Assembly: GCA_036847245.1 (NCBI GenBank)
Contig: DAIUAL010000096.1
Span: 1-11,918 of the forward strand
DNA length: 11,918 nucleotides
Origin: UBA4661 sp002405405
GTDB lineage: Bacteria; Bacteroidota; Ignavibacteria; Kapaibacteriales; UBA4661
Reading direction: 5' to 3'
Below, piece by piece: positions 6,669-11,918 of this stretch; positions within the stretch are counted from its first letter, which is position 1, and each line of letters starts with the position of its first letter. The translations under genes were made by a program, and so were the position numbers. The notes below the pieces were generated by a model. That model worked only from the letters and a program-made list of their open reading frames with translations, was not told where the DNA came from and searched no databases.

Positions 6669-7890
6669 ATGCTTACATAGAGTTCATGTGCTGATGTATG
6701 TTGTGGCATGTGTTGGCTGTAGCTTGTTTGTACCATTGTATGGACAAATACAAATCAATGGCGAAGCAAATTTTGAAGTATCACGCGGAGGTGAAGACTC
6801 ACGCTGGACGCTCAATGAAATACCGAATGATTTTCGGTTTTGGCATCTTTCAATTTATCAGTTGAATGTATTTGGTTCAGCAGTGATAGATGATGAATTC
6901 TTTTTTGATACACGTGTTCAATTTGATAAGTGGCAAACAGGTACGCTGAATGCGCCGCGCATTGCTCAAGTTTCTGCAACATGGCGACCGAATGAAGCGG
7001 GATACAGCATAACAGCAGGTCGCTTTATAAGTCCACTCGGCTTGTATCCCAAGCGCCAGCTCCAAAGTCAAAACAATGTGGTGAATATGCCTTTGGCATA
7101 CAGCTACTACACACAAATTTCCGAGACGGTTGGATTCTGGCCCCCGCCCCCGACAGCCAGCCAATTTCTAACAACAGATAGTGGTTTAACTACGGCATAC
7201 TATGGTGGGTATCTGACGGGTGCAATGGCAGAGTTGGTGATAGTTCCTCACACACTGACATTGATTGGTGGTATAACGAATACTACACCGGGTTCTCTGC
7301 AAAACTATTTGAATACCGATGCTTGGAATGTACTTGCCAAAGTGCAATACAAACCAACAGCAATGATTGATCTTGGTATTGGAGTTTCAACCGGCAAATA
7401 CATACGCCGCACGTCGCGGAATGATAGCATTTTTTCTGAAGCCAATCGTGCTCGTCAAACACTTATCGTTGCCGATCTGGTGCTCGCCAATGGCTATTGG
7501 GAAGTATCCGGTGAATTCTTGTATTCACTGTGGAATACACCAAAATTTTCCCGTGGACGATTTATCCAAAATGCTGATCGTTCGCTCTTTATGGCGGACA
7601 TGGCAAACTATGGTTGGTATCTTGATGCGCGCTATGAGCCGCCATTTGCCAGTGGTCTGTTCTTGACTGCACGGTGGGAAGGCGTTCGTTTTGCAAATTA
7701 TGTGAATGAAGCAGGACAGACCATCGCATGGGAAAACACTTTTCCGTCAACACGCTATACAGTTGGTATTGGGTATAAACTTTCTCGTGGTATGCAGGTC
7801 AAAGCCGCAGGTTCATATCAAACACTAGATGGCGGCTCGCCAAAGCTAGACCTCTACACCATACGTGCTATGCTGTCAGTCATGTTTTAA
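6655..7890 (+). CDS. Outer-membrane beta-barrel (porin-like) protein
   Basis: A 411-residue exported protein. The signal peptide is MTVSKCLHRVHVLMYVVACV and onward, with likely cleavage after LYG (30) before QIQINGEANF. The rest alternates short amphipathic strands rich in Tyr, Trp and Gly (for example ITAGRFISPLGLYPKRQL, YTVGIGYKLSRGMQVKAAGS) and ends in IRAMLSVMF, the terminal aromatic residue typical of outer-membrane barrels. It resembles porin-like proteins of the phosphate-selective/O-P type in general build only; substrate unknown. The ATG at 6655 overlaps the end of the cyclase gene by 14 nt in another frame, suggesting translational coupling. The frame stays open back to 6532, but that part lies over cyclase-coding sequence and would hide the signal peptide. 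Confidence 0.85.
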   Translation: MTVSKCLHRVHVLMYVVACVGCSLFVPLYGQIQINGEANFEVSRGGEDSRWTLNEIPNDFRFWHLSIYQLNVFGSAVIDDEFFFDTRVQFDKWQTGTLNAPRIAQVSATWRPNEAGYSITAGRFISPLGLYPKRQLQSQNNVVNMPLAYSYYTQISETVGFWPPPPTASQFLTTDSGLTTAYYGGYLTGAMAELVIVPHTLTLIGGITNTTPGSLQNYLNTDAWNVLAKVQYKPTAMIDLGIGVSTGKYIRRTSRNDSIFSEANRARQTLIVADLVLANGYWEVSGEFLYSLWNTPKFSRGRFIQNADRSLFMADMANYGWYLDARYEPPFASGLFLTARWEGVRFANYVNEAGQTIAWENTFPSTRYTVGIGYKLSRGMQVKAAGSYQTLDGGSPKLDLYTIRAMLSVMF

Positions 7891-7949
7891 AGCATGATGT
7901 GTACAAGTATCCTATCGGAGCATCTGGATGAATGAGAGAGAATGTCTCG

Positions 7950-8804
7950 TTAATGTCCGACTGCTCGCTTCCGAATGACGCCACCCTTGGTATCGCGAAT
8001 ACTTTGCATAATAACAAATGCCTGAGGGTCGATTGCATGAAGAACACGATAGAGTTTGTGAATTTCTAAACGGGTAATCACTGTATAAAGAATTTCAAGA
8101 TCGTCTCGGGCATCACCATGACGTGCGAAGCCCCTACTGCCTTTGTATATCGTGACACCGGCACCAAGTTCGGAAGTGATGGCGACACGAATATCCTCAG
8201 AGCTGGAGGAAATAATGGTAACACCAGTGTATTCCTCAATGCCATCGATAAGAAAATCAACCATTTTTGAGGCTGAAAGGTATGTTAAGATCGAATACAT
8301 TGCTATCTCAACTGAAAGCATATACGCCGCAACACCAAAGATGATGATATTCACGCAGAGGATAACATCACCGATTGTCCAACCCGTACGCCGACTAATA
8401 AAAATTGCCATAACCTCAGTACCATCAATAACTGAGCCGCCTCGCATACTTAAGCCGATACCAATGCCAAGAAAGCATCCACCAAAGACCGCAATGAGTA
8501 ACTTATCATTCGTGATAGCAGGCAGCTGTACCACACCAACCATAGCCGAGAGTATGATGATGCCAATACCTGCTTTGATCGAGAAACTTCGTCCGATCAT
8601 ACGGTAGGCAAGAACAATGAATGGTGCATTGACAAATACAAGGAGAAGAGGTAATGGAATAGGAACTAATTGTGCCAAGAGCAACGATATGCCGGTTGCC
8701 CCACCATCAACTAAATGAGCAGGTAAAAGAAAACCCTTCAATCCAAGTGTTGCCGAGCAAATACCGAGAGCAATGAGTAATCCATCTTTGAGATGTTGTT
8801 GCAT
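7950..8804 (-). CDS. YitT-family membrane protein (DUF161 + DUF2179)
   Basis: A 284-residue polytopic membrane protein of the YitT family, whose transport role is not established. Hydrophobic segments fill residues 7 to about 190, with the characteristic VDGGATGIS and GGSVIDGTEVMAI loops. The C-terminal soluble DUF2179 domain (about 195-280) contains GVTIYKGSRGF and a final IRDTKGGVIRKR. ATG 8804 (MQQHLKDGLLIALGICSA) is chosen because family members begin directly at the first membrane segment. An ATG at 8876 would add 24 residues, and the frame stays open to 9161, which would run far into the phzF-like gene. It converges with the barrel gene (59-bp gap) and diverges from the PhzF-family gene. 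Confidence 0.9.
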   Translation of the reverse strand: MQQHLKDGLLIALGICSATLGLKGFLLPAHLVDGGATGISLLLAQLVPIPLPLLLVFVNAPFIVLAYRMIGRSFSIKAGIGIIILSAMVGVVQLPAITNDKLLIAVFGGCFLGIGIGLSMRGGSVIDGTEVMAIFISRRTGWTIGDVILCVNIIIFGVAAYMLSVEIAMYSILTYLSASKMVDFLIDGIEEYTGVTIISSSSEDIRVAITSELGAGVTIYKGSRGFARHGDARDDLEILYTVITRLEIHKLYRVLHAIDPQAFVIMQSIRDTKGGVIRKRAVGH

Positions 8805-8944
8805 GCGAATAAACAGAAAAGTATGAGGAGAAATCTTGCCGTATGCAGAGTATAAAGGTAATATTATAACGCGCATGAAATATAGTAACTTGATACGCAA
8901 AAGCATGATAGCAGGAAAAACTTTTCGTTGCGGTGTTTTCCTTT

Positions 8945-8965
8945 TCGAGTAAAAAAAATACTCGA
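8945..8965. repeat. Inverted repeat with A-tract loop
   Basis: TCGAGTA (8945-8951) and TACTCGA (8959-8965) are perfect inverse complements around seven A residues. The repeat lies in the 234-bp gap between the divergent YitT and PhzF-family genes, about 75 bp before the latter's start. It has the form of a dimeric regulator site. The stem is AT-rich and short, so a transcript hairpin would be weak. Confidence 0.4.
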
Positions 8966-9038
8966 TAAAGATGTATTCTTGCTTGGGTCTTGTAGATTGT
9001 ATTATGCCATTTTCTTCCATTTCTTTTTTGTTGTGTTT

Positions 9039-9857
9039 ATGCGACCATACACTCAGGTTGATGCCTTTACTCAAACACCCTATACAGGGAATTCTGCTGC
9101 TGTGATGCTCTTGAATGCACCGCTTTCCGATGAACAGATGGTATTGATTGCCCGTGAACATAATCTTGCTGAAACGTCATTCTTGCTCAAGCAAGATGAT
9201 GGTTTCCATTTGCGCTGGTTCACGCCAAAAGTAGAAATTGCTTTGTGTGGGCATGCAACTCTTGCCGCCGCGCATTTTTTGTATGAGGATGGTATAGTGC
9301 AACAGCATGAAACTATCCGATTTCATACGATGAGTGGACTGCTGGAAGTTACTCGAGAAGCTGATGGACGTATGACGATGAATTTTCCTGTTAAATCAGA
9401 ATCGCCGTGCGAACCGCCGCCTGCCTTGCGTACGGCATTACAAAAAGAATTTGATGCGGGTTTGGTGGTGTATGTGGGCAAGACACCCTATGACTATTTT
9501 GTTGAATTAGCGAGCGATAGCGCAGTGCGCAACTTTCAGCCTAATATGTCGGCAATTGAGGCACTTGATGTGCGTGGACTCATTATCACGGCGCAGTCAG
9601 AACGCGAAGGAGAAGATGTTGTATCACGTTTTTTTGCGCCACAAGCAGGTGTTCCGGAAGATCCCGTTACGGGTTCTGCTCATTGTGCTATTACGCCGTA
9701 TTGGAGTAACAAGCTCGGTAAACAACAGGGCGATGTACTTGTATGTTATCAAGCGTCAGAGCGTGGTGGTACACTCATTTGCAATGTAGAGGGGGAGCGT
9801 GTGTTGTTACGCGGTTATGCTGTTACAACAATGCGTGGTGTACTGTTTGGGCTATAG
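9039..9857 (+). CDS. PhzF-family isomerase/epimerase-like protein
   Basis: A 272-residue member of the PhzF family, which shares the two-lobed diaminopimelate-epimerase-like fold and catalyses acid/base isomerisation; most members outside phenazine clusters have no known substrate. Key residues are at the same numbers as in PhzF: Glu45 in HNLAETSFLL as the general acid/base and Asp208 in EDPVTGSAHC. His72 lies in LCGHATLAAAHFL. The length and the starting block MRPYTQVDAFTQTPYTGN fit the family, so ATG 9039 is used. The frame is open back to 8928, but that stretch is hydrophobic, unlike the family, and overlaps the regulatory gap. No phenazine genes are nearby, so this is not evidence of phenazine production. 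Confidence 0.93.
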   Translation: MRPYTQVDAFTQTPYTGNSAAVMLLNAPLSDEQMVLIAREHNLAETSFLLKQDDGFHLRWFTPKVEIALCGHATLAAAHFLYEDGIVQQHETIRFHTMSGLLEVTREADGRMTMNFPVKSESPCEPPPALRTALQKEFDAGLVVYVGKTPYDYFVELASDSAVRNFQPNMSAIEALDVRGLIITAQSEREGEDVVSRFFAPQAGVPEDPVTGSAHCAITPYWSNKLGKQQGDVLVCYQASERGGTLICNVEGERVLLRGYAVTTMRGVLFGL

Positions 9858-9911
9858 TGTAGGGCATTGCGGATAGAAAATATTGGTAAAGAATATGGTT
9901 GTGGAAAACTT

Positions 9912-9943
9912 TTTGTGGAATTCCCGAAGAAGCTGTACTTTTG
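9912..9943 (+). promoter_or_regulatory. Bacteroidota-type promoter of rplU-rpmA
   Basis: TTTG (9912-9915) and TACTTTTG (9936-9943) are separated by 20 nt, matching TTTG-N19/20-TAnnTTTG. Transcription would begin near 9950, about 60 nt before the rplU ATG. TGTGGAAAA (9900-9908) and TGTGGAATT (9914-9922), inverse forms of the 1188-1267 repeat word and a variant of it, flank and overlap the upstream element. Confidence 0.65.
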
Positions 9944-10012
9944 TAATCTTTTTCGCGCACAAAAGCAGTCCAATTCTCGCGCCGAAAAACGATTCACATA
10001 TTGGAGTTCTTC

Positions 10013-10321
10013 ATGTTTGCAGTTGTAGAAATCGCGGGCTTTCAATACCGCGTAAAACAGAATGAAACACTCACGGTAGCGCGTTTGCAAGCGGCTCCGG
10101 GCGAGGAAGTTTCGTTTAAAGTGTTGATCGGTGGCACAAGCGAAGCCGAAGCTGTTGTTGGTATGCCATATTTGTCCGGTGCTGTGAAAGCAGAAGTCAT
10201 CGAACATGGCAAAGCAGACAAAGTTATTGTTTTCCACAAGAAACGCCGCAAAGGATATCGCAAACGTAATGGTCATCGCCAGCCGATTACCCGTATCAAA
10301 ATCACATCCATTGCTCTGTAA
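10013..10321 (+). CDS. rplU: 50S ribosomal protein L21
   Basis: A 102-residue large-subunit protein that binds 23S rRNA. Family landmarks are visible from end to end: FAVVEIAGFQYRVKQNE at the start, a central EHGKADKVIVFHKKRRKGYRKRNGHRQP, and ITRIKITSI at the end. The ATG at 10013 is preceded by TTGGAG with 6-7 nt spacing and gives the standard start; an upstream in-frame TTG at 10001 is not needed. It is followed by rpmA, the usual L21-L27 pair. Confidence 0.98.
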   Translation: MFAVVEIAGFQYRVKQNETLTVARLQAAPGEEVSFKVLIGGTSEAEAVVGMPYLSGAVKAEVIEHGKADKVIVFHKKRRKGYRKRNGHRQPITRIKITSIAL

Positions 10322-10341
10322 TTTTTGACATTTTTTCTCTT

Positions 10342-10373
10342 TTGTACACAGTTATTCAGTGTACAAGTTTTTT
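10342..10373 (+). terminator. Hairpin with T-run between rplU and rpmA
   Basis: TTGTACAC (10342-10349) and GTGTACAA (10359-10366) form a perfect 8-bp stem with a 9-nt loop, followed by GTTTTTT. This has the form of a weak intrinsic terminator or attenuator inside the two-gene operon. It ends only a few bases before the rpmA ribosome site (AGGAG, 10375-10379), so it could also affect initiation. Function is inferred from shape only. Confidence 0.45.
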
Positions 10374-10385
10374 CAGGAGTATATC

Positions 10386-10643
10386 ATGGCACACAAGAAA
10401 GGAGCCGGTTCGACCAAGAATGGTCGTGATTCTCATGCGCAACGGCTCGGCGTAAAAAAATTCGGTGGCGAAGCTGTTCGTGCCGGTAATATCCTTATTC
10501 GTCAACGTGGCACAGCTACCCATCCCGGTTTGAATGTGGGTATCGGTAAAGACGATACACTCTTTGCTCTCGTTGATGGCGTTGTTGAGTTCGGTCGCAA
10601 ACGCGAAGGTAAAAAAATCGTATCGGTTATCCCGATGGCATAA
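10386..10643 (+). CDS. rpmA: 50S ribosomal protein L27
   Basis: An 85-residue large-subunit protein whose N-terminal tail reaches toward the peptidyl-transferase centre. The start AHKKGAGSTKNGRDSHAQRLG and the middle GGEAVRAGNILIRQRGT are unmistakable. There is no cleavable N-terminal extension of the Firmicutes type. ATG 10386 follows AGGAG with 6 nt spacing. An in-frame ATG at 10359 would add nine residues and lies inside the hairpin, so it is rejected. Confidence 0.98.
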   Translation: MAHKKGAGSTKNGRDSHAQRLGVKKFGGEAVRAGNILIRQRGTATHPGLNVGIGKDDTLFALVDGVVEFGRKREGKKIVSVIPMA

Positions 10644-10680
10644 CAAATTCGTAGGATGAAATTCCCTGCGTAGCGTGTGG

Positions 10681-10710
10681 AAGCCGTTTTCTTTGGAAAA
10701 CGGCTTTTTT
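10681..10710 (+). terminator. Intrinsic terminator of rplU-rpmA
   Basis: AAGCCGTTTTC (10681-10691), a TTTG loop, and GAAAACGGCTT (10696-10706) form an 11-bp perfect stem, and the transcript ends in a run of six T (10705-10710). It lies 37 nt after the rpmA stop and is the clearest terminator in the window. The trhO start follows 60 nt later. Confidence 0.92.
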
Positions 10711-10728
10711 GCTTCGGAGCAGTGCATG

Positions 10729-10736
10729 TATTTTTG
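10729..10736 (+). promoter_or_regulatory. Possible -7 element for trhO
   Basis: TATTTTTG matches TAnnTTTG and lies about 35 nt before the trhO ATG, just after the rpmA terminator. The nearest upstream TTTG (ending at 10711, within the terminator T-run) is 17 nt away, shorter than the usual 19-20, so the match is partial. Confidence 0.35.
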
Positions 10737-10770
10737 TTGGTCATTTTTTGATTTGTTTTTTGCTGTTTGT

Positions 10771-11532
10771 ATGACTTCACCTATCGTTAATATTTCCTCG
10801 TATAAATTTATTCCCATTGCGGAAGAGCGACTACCTGACCTACAAGCACGTTTCAAAGAATTTTGTGTACATGCAGGTATGAAAGGTACGATTCTCCTTA
10901 GCCCGGAAGGTATCAATCTCATGCTAAGTGGTACATCTGCAAGTATCGAGAACTTCTGGTCATTCTTGCATGGCTTTGAAGAATTTGCTGATATGCAGCC
11001 TAAGAAAAGCGAGAGTGAGCATCTTGTCTTTAAGCGCATGAAGGTACTCATCAAAAAAGAAATTATCACCATGCGCAGACCACAAATCAAGCCGCTTGAA
11101 AAAACAGCTCCGCGCGTTGCTCCTAAAGAACTTCAACAATGGCTTGATGAAAAGCGCGATGTCATTCTTCTCGACACACGAAATGAATTTGAGATTGCAT
11201 ATGGTACATTCGAGAATGCTGTGAACCCTCATATCCCGCATTTTCAAATGTTTGCCGATGCAGTACAAAATCTTAATACAAGTTCCGACCCCGCTGCCCA
11301 CAATGCCAAAGAGCGTGTTGTGGTAACTTTCTGCACAGGTGGTATTCGATGTGAGAAGGCATCTGCCTACATGATGGAGCTTGGTTATAAAAATGTGTTC
11401 CAATTAGACGGTGGCATCCTCAAATACTTCGAGGAAACAGGCGGCGCATACTGGAATGGCTCGTGTTTTGTCTTTGATGAGCGCATAGCGGTTACGCCGG
11501 ATTTACAGCCGATAGGGGGAGAGAAGGAATAG
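10771..11532 (+). CDS. trhO: tRNA uridine(34) hydroxylase, rhodanese-like (short form)
   Basis: A 253-residue protein of the TrhO/YceA family; the characterised members hydroxylate uridine 34 of tRNA in an oxygen-dependent step toward 5-(carboxy)methoxyuridine. An N-terminal ferredoxin-like domain (about 8-105; GMKGTILLSPEGINLMLSG) precedes a rhodanese domain (about 115-225; VILLDTRNEFEIAYGTFENA). The active-site loop is CTGGIRCEKAS with Cys188, followed by QLDGGILKYFEE and FVFDERIAVTP. E. coli TrhO is about 350 residues and has a cysteine-rich tail after this point, which is missing here. The ATG at 10771 begins at the conserved domain; the frame is open to 10675, but that part overlaps the rpmA terminator. 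Confidence 0.93.
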   Translation: MTSPIVNISSYKFIPIAEERLPDLQARFKEFCVHAGMKGTILLSPEGINLMLSGTSASIENFWSFLHGFEEFADMQPKKSESEHLVFKRMKVLIKKEIITMRRPQIKPLEKTAPRVAPKELQQWLDEKRDVILLDTRNEFEIAYGTFENAVNPHIPHFQMFADAVQNLNTSSDPAAHNAKERVVVTFCTGGIRCEKASAYMMELGYKNVFQLDGGILKYFEETGGAYWNGSCFVFDERIAVTPDLQPIGGEKE

Positions 11533-11551
11533 GACAATTGAGGTAGCGGTC

Positions 11552-11918
11552 TTAGTTTCTCTGTCCAGCATTGCGTATCGCTTGCTCCAAGTTGTCATCT
11601 TGCAATTCATAGCGATCAAATTCAGCGATATTGTCTTCGCGGATATGGAGTTGCCCCTCATTACCTTTATTACCTCTGTGCTGACCTTTGGAGTAGAAAG
11701 AATTATCTGCTACCTCTTTGCTGCTCATCACCCAAAGAACGATAGCATCGCGGAATACAGCAACCCAAACAAAAACATCGCAGAGTTGTGGTTTGAGTTG
11801 TTGAATATTCATGTGAAAACGTCTCTTCGTATTGCGTGAGAGGGCTTTCATATAGAGAGGTTCATCGCTAGCACGATCCTCTGCTCTTGATGCTTTTACT
11901 TCAATTCTAATCCCTTTG
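11552..11918 (-). CDS. Partial protein, possible PD-(D/E)XK nuclease (5' end outside window)
   Basis: The frame stays open from the stop at 11552-11554 to the right edge, giving about 121 C-terminal residues; the beginning lies outside. The first visible residues, KGIRIEVKAS, resemble the E-x-K half of a PD-(D/E)XK nuclease motif. Next come NIQQLKPQLCDVFVWVAVFR, WVMSSKEV, and SKGQHRGNKGNEGQLHIRE, a hydrophilic C-terminal pattern seen in restriction-like nucleases. The family assignment is from motif memory and is tentative. An ATG at 11851 inside the frame is probably not the start because the open frame and the nuclease motif lie upstream of it. It converges with trhO with only 19 nt between the stops and no terminator visible. 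Confidence 0.6.
   Translation of the reverse strand, partial: KGIRIEVKASRAEDRASDEPLYMKALSRNTKRRFHMNIQQLKPQLCDVFVWVAVFRDAIVLWVMSSKEVADNSFYSKGQHRGNKGNEGQLHIREDNIAEFDRYELQDDNLEQAIRNAGQRN

Noticed and set aside
7891..7949. Bidirectional terminator between the convergent barrel and YitT genes
   Set aside because: No stem of useful length followed by a T-run on either strand could be found.
8805..9161. Longer N-terminus for the YitT-family protein
   Set aside because: It would overlap the start of the PhzF-family gene, and the family begins at MQQHLKDGLL.
9039..9857. Phenazine biosynthesis gene
   Set aside because: Only the PhzF fold is present; no other phenazine genes are near, and most family members act elsewhere.
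9815..10276. Minus-strand open frame of 153 codons over rplU
   Set aside because: It is antisense to L21 and its promoter, and the translated sequence is rich in Phe, Cys and Asn without domain features.
10356..11090. Minus-strand open frame of 244 codons
   Set aside because: It lies opposite rpmA, the terminator and trhO, and its translation has no recognisable domain; it is a shadow of the real genes.

Overview
The window is a compact bacterial chromosome segment of moderate base composition with no tRNA, rRNA, insertion sequence or CRISPR array. It reads as chromosome from a member of the Bacteroidota/Chlorobiota side of the FCB group. Two intergenic regions (before carA and before rplU) carry good matches to the Bacteroidota-type promoter TTTG-N19/20-TAnnTTTG. 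Several genes lack a clear Shine-Dalgarno sequence, and an outer-membrane barrel protein and signal peptides show a Gram-negative envelope. The exact lineage is inference; a deep-branching Chlorobi/Kapabacteria-like organism would fit.

Layout. 1-530: an ArsR-family metalloregulator on the minus strand, preceded by two matching palindromic operators. 664-1143: a DinB-fold protein. 1184-1267: four copies of TTTTCCACA (a DnaA-box-like word), three of them exactly 21 bp apart. 1311-1949: a YciO-type Sua5/YrdC gene interrupted by one in-frame TAG. 1992-3140 (minus): carA. 3305-4024: an HNH endonuclease gene whose conserved N-terminus lies upstream of the first usable start codon. 4180-7890: three co-directional genes encoding an exported cupredoxin-like protein, a membrane class III nucleotidyl cyclase with a periplasmic sensor and HAMP domain, and an outer-membrane barrel protein. 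7950-8804 (minus): a YitT-family membrane protein. 9039-9857: a PhzF-family isomerase. 10013-10643: rplU-rpmA with a strong terminator at 10681-10710. 10771-11532: trhO, in a short form. 11552 to the right edge (minus): the 3' part of a possible PD-(D/E)XK nuclease.

Most genes are ordinary housekeeping functions: pyrimidine/arginine precursor synthesis, the ribosomal large subunit and tRNA modification. The segment that looks most like a dedicated system is 4180-7890. A secreted copper-type electron carrier or copper sensor, a transmembrane cAMP-type cyclase and a porin-like barrel are transcribed together, and the last two genes overlap. This suggests envelope sensing coupled to a cytoplasmic second messenger. 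The other items most worth a second look are the DnaA-box array, the amber codon in yciO and the missing start of the HNH gene.
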